Positions 48,601 to 60,082 of a DNA stretch of 64,000 bases are shown piece by piece. The notes below the pieces were generated by a model. That model ran no database searches. It was not told the origin of the DNA and saw only the letters and a list, made by a program, of their open reading frames with translations. Origin of the DNA: Ascidia mentula (lineage: Eukaryota; Chordata; Ascidiacea; Phlebobranchia; Ascidiidae). Every line of letters starts with the position of its first letter. Position 1 is the stretch's first letter. The DNA is taken from positions 439,001 to 503,000 of the forward strand of contig OX387199.1 in the NCBI GenBank assembly GCA_947561715.1, in the 5' to 3' direction. Position numbers and translations under genes: made by a program.

Positions 48601-49818
48601 TAGATCACTTAATTAATTTAACATTTATCCACAATGCTTAATGTAATGAGTAAAGGCTTAGAAATACTCACAGATATCTGACAAGCGTCCATTTGAACCC
48701 CCTGGTTATTGACATAACAACCAATCGAAAAGCCTGGAGAACAATACTTGCCACCATCAAATGTTTCATAGCACCACGTAACCGGCAAGTTGTCAATTAC
48801 CCTGGTGGAAAATAAAGAAATCAAACATTATTTTTTAGGATGATAAACATAGAGGTTGATGTCATACAATATCATCATGGGTAACAAAGCAATTAAACAC
48901 ATTATGAATATACAAGATTACTTTTTAAAGAATTCCTTGAATTTAATTTTATAATTCAGGGCTTGGAAACATGAGTCTTCACATAAAAAGATCTTTTCTC
49001 TAATATGTATTTAAAGTGATATTCTTACAACCTTAAACTTTAAAAGCAATTTTAGTAAATTAAAATATCTTACCATCTATTTTCATAACTCATAAACATT
49101 CCTTTTTTCAGAAACATCATTGTGTTGTTGTTGTTTTGATCATAACGACTTTTACAAACATTCACACATTTTCTATCAGTGCGAAACAGAAACTAATGAA
49201 AGAAAAGGAACGACTGTTTGTCGTACTTTTCACCCACAAAACTGATACCGACAGCTTGGTTACCAACTACTTCACTATTATTTTATGTTTCTTGAACGAT
49301 TGTGCATGTTGTTTTTATTTGCCTCAACTTGAATTAATATCAAATAAATAAAGATCACATGTGAGTTATATAACATACTTTGTAAAGTGATTTTTGTGGT
49401 TGCTTTCCTATTAGTCTTTGTCCAAAGTTTTCAGTGACTGTGTTACCAACATCTAGTGGACAAAACCCGAATGATTCCACATTATAAGAAAAGGCAGAAT
49501 ATACTGAAACCAAAGGGTTCACTAATGTTTCAACGCGTTTCTGAAAAACAAACATGTTTTGATAAAAGTTCATCATAATTATAACCAAAACACAAATTTT
49601 GTTGTGTACCATTGACGTGATAGAACAACTTTACAGTCACAATTATACCAGGAATCATTCAAATTAATCAACATTTTTGCATCACTCACCTTCCAATCTT
49701 CCCCCACACCACAGTATTTTTTCCTGGGAAATCCCTCCCAATAAAATGCATAAGAAGAAGACCAAAACAATATAAAAATTAAACTTAAATTAAACATTCC
49801 TCTTCTCATTTTTCTCAT
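45690..49818 (-). CDS. TM9SF2: TM9SF2-like nonaspanin, divergent, with extended C-terminus
   Basis: Nine-span membrane protein of the endosome/Golgi, involved in sorting and glycan-enzyme localisation in its family. Fifteen exons with matching phases: 49818-49690, 49540-49379, 49192-49074, 48801-48672, 48527-48421, 48317-48221, 48089-47907, 47752-47651, 47476-47329, 47166-47109, 46947-46788, 46599-46448, 46279-46168, 46062-45891 and 45820-45690; 653 residues (human TM9SF2 663). Seen: signal peptide (1-25), ENFGQRLIG, VIDNLPVTWCYE and PGFSIGCYV (diagnostic for TM9SF2 rather than 1, 3 or 4), TYTYSVYFR, VVRGDVFRIPPKP, GLLSPANRGALATT, VMGGILPFSCIFIQLFF, NSIWSHQIY and TGTIGFLSCYWFLCKIY. Divergent: RSSDYVPAMT replaces GEGSSAAIPFGT, and HPVPVNVARRIIP replaces HPVRTNQIPRQIP. 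Normally the protein ends K-V-D right after the last span; here about 28 more residues follow, ending ILTIQTNSL. Probably a paralogue of TM9SF2. Confidence 0.88.
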
Positions 49819-50796
49819 ATTATACTGTTTTGCAACCTAAGGACCTACAAAGTCAACCCGTTACATTTCCCAAACTATCCTGATTGGACAGATTAATGCG
49901 TCACAGTTTAATTTCATTCCATTGTACGCCTGAGGGTATTCACAGTGTTTGTTGCAAAAAAGGCCACCGAAGTTTGTGCTAACGTTTTATGGGCCAAAGC
50001 TTATGTCATGTATGATGTATGCATATGACATGAGGGATTATAAGAACCAGAAGGGTATAAATAAAGGTTACTTAACATTAAATTTTTAGGCAATTTTAAT
50101 ATTGTCAGAAGCTCGTGCTATGTGCTTTTATCAATTATAAATTGGTAGTGGGGAAAATAAAGAACAAAAAGGGTTTTAAATAAATAAAAACATTTTTTCA
50201 TATATTATGTGAAAATCAATTTATATTTTTACCCAATTAAATTTGTCAACTATTTTAGTATTTTTCGAATTTTTCACATTTTAAAACCACGATAGTTCAA
50301 GGATCAACAACTAAATACAACATGATTAAAAATTATTTCATTAAAAATCGGAGGCCTCATTTGAATCAAGTTACAGGAAAAGAAGCACAGCTAAACCTTA
50401 ACACAACCAAAACGATGTTAACTTTCTCATTTAACTAACTTCTAAACACATAACAGCGATTTGTTTGATTAAAAATAAATCAAAATTTTCGACTGTTGTA
50501 CCTTATCAAAACCACGGACAAGGTTTAATTGTAACTGTTAAAACCCAGATTCTAACATGGAAAGTGGGGGTTTAACAGTTTAAACTTTAACTGCTTAACT
50601 TGTCTATGTTTTAAATCAAAATGTCCCCTTAACATTCCGGTAGATACATTGACCACATAACGGGGGCATCGACGCAAACCAGATTATGACGTCACAATCG
50701 CTTTTAACAATGGACAAGGTTGTGCGTGCGTCAAATGTGCGTGAAGTGCGCTGTAGTCTGAAACGTGTCAACTGAACCGTGAATGTTTTGAAGAAT
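49819..50796. other. Intergenic, about 1 kb
   Basis: Upstream of the TM9SF2-like start codon. No exon recognised. A CRE palindrome (tgacgtca) lies at 50687-50694 in a CpG-richer patch just before the 57-bp repeats. Confidence 0.5.
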
Positions 50797-51232
50797 ATAA
50801 TGTGGGTTGGGCCCAGATTTCAGTTATGGTGTAGCCTGGAAGCATTAAATACTCTAATGTGGGTTGGGCCTAGATTTCAGTTGTGGTGTAGTCTGGAAGC
50901 ATTAAATACTCTAATGTGGGTTGGGCCCAGATTTCAGTCATGGTGTAGCGTGGAAGCATTAAATACTCTAATGTGGGTTGGGCCTAGATTTCAGTTGTGG
51001 TGTAGTCTGGAAGCATTAAATACTCTAATGTGGGTTGGGCCCAGATTTCAGTCATGGTGTAGCGTGGAAGCATTAAATACTCTAATGTGGGTTGGGCCTA
51101 GATTTCAGTTATGGTGTAGCCTGGAAGCATTAAATACTCTAATGTGGGTTGGGTCCAGATTTCAGTGATGGTGTAGCGTGGAAGCATTAAATAATCTAAT
51201 GTGGGTTGGGCCTAGATTTCATTTATGGGGTA
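50797..51232 (+). repeat. 57-bp tandem repeat, about 7.6 copies
   Basis: Unit atgtgggttgggcc + tagatttcagttatggtgtag + cctggaagcattaaatactcta. Repeats begin near 50800 and 50858, and so on. A period of 57 (19 codons) leaves a plus-strand frame open for 129 codons, which I regard as chance. It abuts the outer edge of the 42-bp array. Confidence 0.92.
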
Positions 51233-51236
51233 ACAC

Positions 51237-54200
51237 TAATTTACGGAATAAGGAACCTAAGGAATCTAAGGAAACTCACACTAATTTACGGAGCTAAGGA
51301 ACTAAGGAACCTAAGGAAATTCACAGACACTAATTTACGGAGCTAAGGAACGGAAATAGTCTAAGGAAAATACACGCTGCTTACGGAACTGGCCAAGGGC
51401 GTCTAAGGAAAATATATTGAGCTTACGGAACTAACCAAGGGCGTCTAAGGAAAGTAGATAGAGCTTACGGAATTGGCGAAAGGCGTCTAAGGAAAATATA
51501 TTGAGCTTACGGAACTGGTCAAGGGCGTCTAAGGAAAGTAGATAGAGCTCACGGAATTGGCGAAAGGCGTCTAAGGAAAATATATTGAGCTTACGGAACT
51601 GGTCAAGGGCGTCTAAGGAAAGTAGATAGAGCTCACGGAATTGGCGAAAGGCGTCTAAGGAAAATATATTGAGCTTACGGAACTGGTCAAGGGCGTCTAA
51701 GGAAAGTAGATAGAGCTTACGGAATTGGCGAAAGGCGTCTAAGGAAAATATATTGAGCTTACAGAACTGGTCAAGGGCGTCTAAGGAAAGTAGATAGAGC
51801 TCACGGAATTGGCGAAAGGCGTATAAGGAAAATATATTGAGCTTACGGAACTGGTCAAGGGCGTCTAAGGAAAGTAGATAGAGCTTACGGAACTGACCAA
51901 GGGCGTCTAAGGAAAGTAGATAGAGCTCACGGAATTGGCGAAAGGCGTCTAAGGAAAATATATTGAGCTTACGGAACCGACAAAGGGCGTGTAAGGAAAG
52001 TAGATAGAGCTTACGGAACTGGCAAAGGGCGTCTAAGGAAACTAGTTAGAGCTCACGGAATTGGCGAAAGGCGTCTAAGGAAAGTAGATAGAGCTTACGG
52101 AACTGACCAAGGGCGTCTAAGGAAAGTAGATAGAGCTTACGGAACTGACCAAGGGCGTCTAAGGAAAGTAGATAGAGCTTACGGAACTGGCAAAGGCGTC
52201 TAAGGAAAGTAGATAGAGCTTACGGAACTGACCAAGGGAGTCTAAGGAAAGTAGATAGTGCTTACGGAACTGGCAAAGGGCGTCTAAGGAAAATATATCG
52301 ATCTTACGGAACTGGTCAAGGGCGTCTAAGGAAAGTAGATAGAGCTTACGGAATTGGCGAAAGGCGTCTAAGGAAAATATATTGAGCTTACGGAACTGGT
52401 CAAGGGCGTCTAAGGAAAGTAGATAGAGCTCACGGAATTGGCGAAAGGCGTCTAAGGAAAATATATTGAGCTTACGGAACTGACCAAGGGCGTCTAAGGA
52501 AAGTAGATAGAGCTCACGGAATTGGCGAAAGGCGTCTAAGGAAAATATATTGAGCATACGGAACTGGTCAAGGGCGTCTAAGGAAAGTAGATAGAGCTTA
52601 CGGAACTGACCAAGGGCGTCTAAGGAAAGTAGATAGAGCTCACGGAATTGGCAAAGGGCGTCTAAGGAAAATATATCGAGCTTACGGAACCGACAAAGGG
52701 CGTCTAAGGAAAGTAGATAGAGCTTACGGAACTGACCAAGGGCGTCTAAGGAATGTAGATAGAGCTCACGGAACTGGCCTATGGCGTCTAAGGAAAATAT
52801 ATCGAGCTTACGGAACCGACAAAGGGCGTCTAAGGAAAGTAGATAGAGCTTACGGAACTGACCAAGGGCGTCTAAGGAAAGTAGATAGAGCTCACGGAAT
52901 TGGCAAAGGGCGTCTAAGGAAAATATATCGAGCTTACGGAACTGGCAAAGGGCGTCTAAGGAAAATATATAGAGCTTACGGAACTGACCAAGGGCGTCTA
53001 AGGAAAGTAGATAGAGCTCACGGAATTGGCAAAGGGCGTCTAAGGAAAATATATCGAGCTTACGGAACCGACAAAGGGCGTCTAAGGAAAGTAGATAGAG
53101 CTTACGGAACTGACCAAGGGCGTCTAAGGAAAGTAGATAGAGCTTACGGAACTGGCAAAGGCGTCTAAGGAAAGTAGATAGAGCTTACGGAACTGACAAA
53201 GGGCGTCTAAGGAAAGTAGATAGTGCTTACGGAACTGGCAAAGGGCGTCTAAGGAAAGTAGATAGAGCTTACGGAATTGGCGAAAGGCGTCTAAGGAAAA
53301 TATATTGAGCTTACGGAACTGGTCAAGGGCGTCTAAGGAAAGTAGATAGAGCTCACGGAATTGGCGAAAGGCGTCTAAGGAAAATATATTGAGCTTACGG
53401 AACTGGTCAAGGGCGTCTAAGGAAAGTAGATAGAGCTCACGGAATTGGCGAAAGGCGTCTAAGGAAAGTAGATAGAGCTCACGGAATTGGCGAAAGGCGT
53501 CTAAGGAAAATATATTGAGCTTACGGAACCGACAAAGGGCGTCTAAGGAAAGTAGATAGAGCTTACGGAACTGGCAAAGGGCGTCTAAGGAAAATATATC
53601 GAGCTTACGGAACTGACCAAGGGCGTCTAAGGAAACTAGTTAGAGCTCACGGAATTGGCGAAAGGCGTCTAAGGAAAGTAGATAGAGCTTACGGAACTGA
53701 CCAAGGGCGTCTAAGGAAAGTAGATAGAGCTTACGGAACTGACCAAGGGCGTCTAAGGAAAGTAGATAGAGCTTACGGAACTGACCAAGGGCGTCTAAGG
53801 AAAATATATTGAGCTTACGGAACCGACAAAGGGCGTCCAAGGAAAGTAGATAGAGCTTACGGAACCGGCAAAGGGCGTCTAAGGAAAATATATCGAGCTT
53901 ACGGAACTGACCAAGGGCGTCTAAGGAAACTAGTTAGAGCTCACGGAATTGGCGAAAGGCGTCTAAGGAAAGTAGATAGAGCTTACGGAACTGACCAAGG
54001 GCGTCTAAGGAAAGTAGATAGAGCTTACGGAACTGACCAAGGGCGTCTAAGGAAAGTAGATAGAGCTTACGGAACTGGCAAAGGCGTCTAAGGAAAGTAG
54101 ATAGAGCTTACGGAACTGACCAAGGGCGTCTAAGGAAAGTAGATAGTGCTTACGAAACTGGCAAAGGGCGTCTAAGGAAAATATATCGATCTTACGGAAC

Positions 54201-57200
54201 TGGTCAAGGGCGTCTAAGGAAAGTAGATAGAGCTTACGGAATTGGCGAAAGGCGTCTAAGGAAAATATATTGAGCTTACGGAACTGGTCAAGGGCGTCTA
54301 AGGAAAGTAGATAGAGCTCACGGAATTGGCGAAAGGCGTCTAAGGAAAATATATTGAGCTTACGGAACTGGTCAAGGGCGTCTAAGGAAAGTAGATAGAG
54401 CTCACGGAATTGGCGAAAGGCGTCTAAGGAAAATATATTGAGCATACGGAACTGGTCAAGGGCGTCTAAGGAAAGTAGATAGAGCTTACGGAACTGACCA
54501 AGGGCGTCTAAGGAAAGTAGATAGAGCTCACGGAATTGGCAAAGGGCGTCTAAGGAAAATATATCGAGCTTACGGAACCGACAAAGGGCGTCTAAGGAAA
54601 GTAGATAGAGCTTACGGAACTGACCAAGGGCGTCTAAGGAATGTAGATAGAGCTCACGGAACTGGCCTATGGCGTCTAAGGAAAATATATCGAGCTTACG
54701 GAACCGACAAAGGGCGTCTAAGGAAAGTAGATAGAGCTTACGGAACTGACCAAGGGCGTCTAAGGAAAGTAGATAGTGCTCACGGAATTGGCAAAGGGCG
54801 TCTAAGGAAAATATATCGAGCTTACGGAACTGGCAAAGGGCGTCTAAGGAAAATATATAGAGCATACGGAACTGGTCAAGGGCGTCTAAGGAAAGTAGAT
54901 AGAGCTCACGGAATTGGCGAAAGGCGTCTAAGGAAAATATATTGAGCATACGGAACTGGTCAAGGGCGTCTAAGGAAAGTAGATAGAGCTTACGGAACTG
55001 ACCAAGGGCGTCTAAGGAAAATATATCGAGCTTACGGAACCGACAAAGGGCGTCTAAGGAAAGTAGATAGAGCTTACGGAACTGACCAAGGGCGTCTAAG
55101 GAATGTAGATAGAGCTCACGGAACTGGCCTATGGCGTCTAAGGAAAATATATAGAGCTTACGGAACTGGCCAAAGGCGTCTAAGGAAAATATATCGAGCT
55201 TACGGAACTGGCAAAGGGCGTCTAAGGAAAATATATAGAGCTTACGGAACTGACCAAGGGCGTCTAAGGAAAGTAGATAGAGCTTACGGAACTGACCAAG
55301 GGCGTCTAAGGAAAGTAGATAGAGCTTACGGAACTGACCAAGGGCGTCTAAGGAAAGTAGATAGAGCTCACGGAATTGGCAAAGGGCGTCTAAGGAAAAT
55401 ATATCGAGCTTACGGAACCGACAAAGGGCGTCTAAGGAAAGTAGATAGAGCTTACGGAACTGACCAAGGGCGTCTAAGGAATGTAGATAGAGCTCACGGA
55501 ACTGGCCTATGGCGTCTAAGGAAAATATATAGAGCTTACGGAACTGGTCAAGGGCGTCTAAGGAAAGTAGATAGAGCTTACGGAATTGGCGAAAGGCGTC
55601 TAAGGAAAATATATTGAGCTTACGGAACTGGTCAAGGGCGTCTAAGGAAAGTAGATAGAGCTCACGGAATTGGCGAAAGGCGTCTAAGGAAAATATATTG
55701 AGCTTACGGAACTGGTCAAGGGCGTCTAAGGAAAGTAGATAGAGCTCACGGAATTGGCGAAAGGCGTCTAAGGAAAATATATTGAGCATACGGAACTGGT
55801 CAAGGGCGTCTAAGGAAAGTAGATAGAGCTTACGGAACTGACCAAGGGCGTCTAAGGAAAGTAGATAGAGCTCACGGAATTGGCAAAGGGCGTCTAAGGA
55901 AAATATATCGAGCTTACGGAACCGACAAAGGGCGTCTAAGGAAAGTAGATAGAGCTTACGGAACTGACCAAGGGCGTCTAAGGAATGTAGATAGAGCTCA
56001 CGGAACTGGCCTATGGCGTCTAAGGAAAATATATCGAGCTTACGGAACCGACAAAGGGCGTCTAAGGAAAGTAGATAGAGCTTACGGAACTGACCAAGGG
56101 CGTCTAAGGAAAGTAGATAGTGCTCACGGAATTGGCAAAGGGCGTCTAAGGAAAATATATCGAGCTTACGGAACTGGCAAAGGGCGTCTAAGGAAAATAT
56201 ATAGAGCTTACGGAACTGGTCAAGGGCGTCTAAGGAAAGTAGATAGAGCTCACGGAATTGGCGAAAGGCGTCTAAGGAAAATATATTGAGCATACGGAAC
56301 TGGTCAAGGGCGTCTAAGGAAAGTAGATAGAGCTTACGGAACTGACCAAGGGCGTCTAAGGAAAATATATCGAGCTTACGGAACCGACAAAGGGCGTCTA
56401 AGGAAAGTAGATAGAGCTTACGGAACTGACCAAGGGCGTCTAAGGAATGTAGATAGAGCTCACGGAACTGGCCTATGGCGTCTAAGGAAAATATATAGAG
56501 CTTACGGAACTGGCCAAAGGCGTCTAAGGAAAATATATCGAGCTTACGGAACTGGCAAAGGGCGTCTAAGGAAAATATATAGAGCTTACGGAACTGACCA
56601 AGGGCGTCTAAGGAAAGTAGATAGAGCTTACGGAACTGACCAAGGGCGTCTAAGGAAAGTAGATAGAGCTTACGGAACTGACCAAGGGCGTCTAAGGAAA
56701 GTAGATAGAGCTCACGGAATTGGCAAAGGGCGTCTAAGGAAAATATATCGAGCTTACGGAACCGACAAAGGGCGTCTAAGGAAAGTAGATAGAGCTTACG
56801 GAACTGACCAAGGGCGTCTAAGGAATGTAGATAGAGCTCACGGAACTGGCCTATGGCGTCTAAGGAAAATATATAGAGCTTACGGAACTGGCCAAAGGCG
56901 TCTAAGGAAAATATATCGAGCTTACGGAACTGGCCAAAGGCGTCTAAGGAAAATATATCGAGCTTACGGAACCGACAAAGGGCGTCTAAGGAAAGTAGAT
57001 AGAGCTTACGGAACTGACCAAGGGCGTCTAAGGAAAATAGATAGAGCTTACGGAACTGGCCAAAGGCGTCTAAGGAATGTAGATAGAGCTCACGGAACTG
57101 GCAAAGGGCGTCTAAGGAAAGTAGATATAGCTTACGGAACTGGCAAAGGGCGTCTAAGGAAAATATATAGAGCTTACGGAACTGACCAAGGGCGTCTAAG

Positions 57201-57640
57201 GAAAGTAGATAGAGCTCACGGAATTGGCAAAAGGCGTCTAAGGAAAGTAGATAGAGCTTACGGAACTGGCAAAAGGCGTCTAAGGAAAGTAGATAGAGCT
57301 TACGGAACTGACCAAGGGCGTCTAAGGAAAGTAGATAGAGCTTACGGAACTGACCAAAGGCGTCTAAGGAAAATATATCGAGCTTACGGAACTGGCAAAG
57401 GGCGTCTAAGGAAAATATATCGAGCTTACGGAACCGACCAAGGGCGTCTAAGGAAAATAGATAGAGCTTACGGAACTGGCCAAAGGCGTCTAAGGAAAGT
57501 AGATAGAGCTTACGGAACTGACCAAGGGCGTCTAAGGAAAGTAGATAGTGCTTACGGAACTGGCAAAGGGCGTCTAAGGAAAGTAGATAGAGCTTACGGA
57601 ACTGGCAAAGGGCGTCTAAGGAAAGTAGATAGTGCTTACG
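51237..57640 (+). repeat. 42-bp repeat array, about 150 copies (left arm)
   Basis: Unit ggcgtctaaggaaagtagat + agagcttacggaactgacca + ag. Two main subtypes differ in the middle (aaagtagatagagc versus aaaatatatcgagc) and in ggaattggcgaaa versus ggaactgaccaag. The outer 180 bp (51237-51420) are degenerate and shorter-period (ctaaggaac...tttacgga). Because 42 is a multiple of three and the unit has no stop in one minus-strand frame, an uninterrupted 748-codon frame of a 14-residue repeat (SLDALGQFRKLYLL) arises at 54047-56293; no start context or splice evidence supports a gene. Confidence 0.95.
54241..56889 (+). repeat. 1344-bp higher-order duplication (32 x 42 bp) within the left arm
   Basis: The variant agcatacgg occurs at 54441 and 55785, and at 54945 and 56289, both pairs exactly 1344 bp apart. 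Sequences line up from about 54241/55585 until they diverge at about 55545/56889. A recent block duplication of 32 monomers. Confidence 0.8.
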
Positions 57641-57934
57641 GAACTTTTTCGTAACGCATTACTCAAAAGGTAAGTTTAATGATAAAACCAGGTTTGATTC
57701 ACGTTGATCTTTTTTTGTTTTATACATGCCCAATTCATATTGAGAAAAATGTGGCTTGAAAAACCTAAATACTTATAATGTTTTGTTTTCTGTTTTGAAA
57801 ACAAGACACAGTAAAATTAAAAACGATCGGCGTGAATCATGCCCTTTAACGACCTGTTAAAGCAACAGCACTGCACTCTGATACATTACATTTACGATTG
57901 TCAACATACAATAAATATTGTCTTGTTTACTGTT

Positions 57935-59304
57935 ACGCATTTTAACTATATTTTTTCACCGCAAAATACCTGAATTACAAACTAAATCATGCTCTAAGGA
58001 AGTGACGAAATCGGTAGAACGACGTATATGGAAGTCTTCTTTTTACCCAAGTGTAACCGAATTACAATGTAAATGATTTTGGAATTGATTTTTTTAGTTC
58101 AAATATAGGGGGAGACCGGGGATACCTCGGACACGGGGATACCTCGGACCAGGTATTTTACGTCACAATTAGGTATTGTTAAGACACTTTTGCAAGAGCT
58201 TTATGTTTCCATCAAACGTGAACAGGGACTTTGGAATTAAATCATGTATGCTTAAAAAGTTATAATCGAAAAAGTCAATTTATCAGTGAAACCAAGTTTT
58301 TCAATTTGTATGTGTAAGGCTATATATCTGTCACAGTTAATCAAAATGCAGTAATTTTGGGTTGATTGCATAATCAAATATGTATTCTTGGACAGGCCAA
58401 TGATGATTTTGTGTAACCTTTAAAAATACGGCCATAGTTTAAGAATTTCTATGTCGTCACGTGGTCGGGGATACTTCGGACATCATGGCAAAAAATCGCG
58501 AGAAGGCAACAATTTTTGAGTTTTATGAAAGATTATCGGTGATAGAAGAGAATAAACAGAGGCTGGATGAAATGATTGAACTTTGGCAGTAAGAAAAAGC
58601 CCCAAAGATAAAAAATCGTTTGTTGACTCTAAAATCTATGATATCCGTGCTGCCGTTAAATATACACGATTTACCCAAAGTATGAATGTGTGGAAGGGTC
58701 GAAACGATAAGTGGCCACGCCCCGATTCCTGAAAGCTTGAAAGATATTTTATGCGCTAATGCCCCAATGCTGATATTGCGCCAAGTTTGATTTCAGTTAT
58801 TTGTTAAATACACAAAAAAAACGTCTGATAAAACTTGCTGTCCGAGATATCCCCAGTCACGTCCGATGTTACCCCCGTACCGGGGTGACTTCGGACATTT
58901 GAGACCTGTTTAAAAAATGGGCTGAATAAACATTTTTAGTGAGCTAAAACGAACGAAAAACCTTTTGTTTTTTGAGTAATGCTTTACTACTTGCAATAAA
59001 ATAAAGTTTAAGAATGTGGTTCATAATTTAAAAAAAATATTAGCAATTTTCCCAAAACCGTCCGAGCTATCCCCGGTCTCCCACTACGGCACAGTTGGAA
59101 GTTGTATGGAGTTACGCATCTTAACTATATTTTTTCACCGCAAAATACCTGAATTACAAACTAAATCATGCTCTAAGGAAGTGACGAAATCGGTAGAACG
59201 ACGTATATGGAAGTCTTCTTTTTACCCAAGTGTAACCGAATTACAATGTAAATGATTTTGGAATTGATTTTTTTAGTTCAAATATACGGCACAGTTGGAA
59301 GTTG
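57935..59304 (+). repeat. Tandem duplication of about 190 bp, first copy split by a transposon
   Basis: gcat(t/c)ttaactatattttttc and the following roughly 170 bp occur at about 57937-58107 and again at about 59112-59286, nearly identical. Downstream of each, cggcacagttggaagttg also repeats (59087 and 59287). In the first copy the sequence is interrupted at a TA by the 977-bp element; in the second it is continuous. Confidence 0.85.
58108..59084. mobile_element. 977-bp non-autonomous DNA transposon, TA target duplication
   Basis: Terminal inverted repeats of about 25 bp: gggggagaccggggatacct at the left, and at the right the reverse complement of gtgggagaccggggatagct, both continuing cggac. 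It is flanked by TA on both sides (58106-58107 and 59085-59086). The empty site (aaatatacggcac) is preserved in the duplicate copy at about 59280. The word ggggatac(c/t)tcgga recurs inside both ends (near 58137 and 58470, and inverted near 58845). A short plus-strand frame from 58484 (MAKNREKATIFEFYERL) may be a remnant of a protein. Too little remains to name the superfamily; TA duplication fits Tc1/mariner-pogo kin. Confidence 0.85.
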
Positions 59305-60082
59305 CAGCATAATGGAAAACAGTGGTATTATAGCAGAGCAAACATAACTTCGTGCTTTTTAATACAAACTGATGGATCGGGTTCAGAAGGGTCGTGGAAT
59401 TACACTCGGCTAGGAAAAATTAAGAAACACACACTACTTTTTGAAACAATAAAACAACGATGCGGAAAAAGCAAAAGCCAAAGACTACATTTGGATTGGA
59501 AAACGACTTGACAGATAATAAATCGGCGAAACGAGGGTGGGACTGTTGCAGACTCTGCGTGAGTTTAATCAAAACCAGAGAAAACGAGGAACCAATTGAA
59601 GAAGTAGAATGACGGATCGGGGAGGGCCGTGTGAACGGACTCGGTAGGGAAGAATTCAATGTCAATAAGACAAAAGAATCTTGCATAGTAATTGTGGGCA
59701 ACCTCCTTTTGTTCCAGTTCGTGGTTCTCGCAATACGTTTTGAACGTGCAGATATTAAAGCTACCTTCAGGATAGTCCTAGAGTTTTAAACCCTTTGTGG
59801 TCATAGATTGTAGCCGAAGTAACTGACATTCGCTGTTTTTAACTGTAGGCAAACTGTGACTGCCACGTAAGCGTAGTACAGCAATTTTATTTACTTGTAA
59901 AAAGTAAATTTCAAGTTTAGACTAACGTATAATTTACAAAAGGCGAAGTTTTACGTAAGAAACATAATGCGATATAGAACTTGAGGTTTGCTTGTAGTAG
60001 TTCAGAGGTTTGTTGTGATCAACTTACTATCCTTTTTGTGTTGGTACCTATTACTGCAGTTACGTATAAGCAAACTACTACA

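Larger units (their letters stand above)
57641..60082. other. Internal leader of the MULE element, 2.4 kb
   Basis: Non-satellite DNA between the left arm and the transposase frame. It contains the 192-bp tandem duplication and the TA-flanked insertion listed separately. No convincing coding exon otherwise. Confidence 0.5.

Noticed and set aside
50779-51168. 129-codon plus-strand frame of 19-residue repeats
   Set aside because: A direct consequence of the 57-bp period; no splice or start context and no homologue.
51400-57640. CRISPR-like appearance of regular 42-bp repeats
   Set aside because: No unique spacers; the units are contiguous tandem copies in a eukaryotic sequence.
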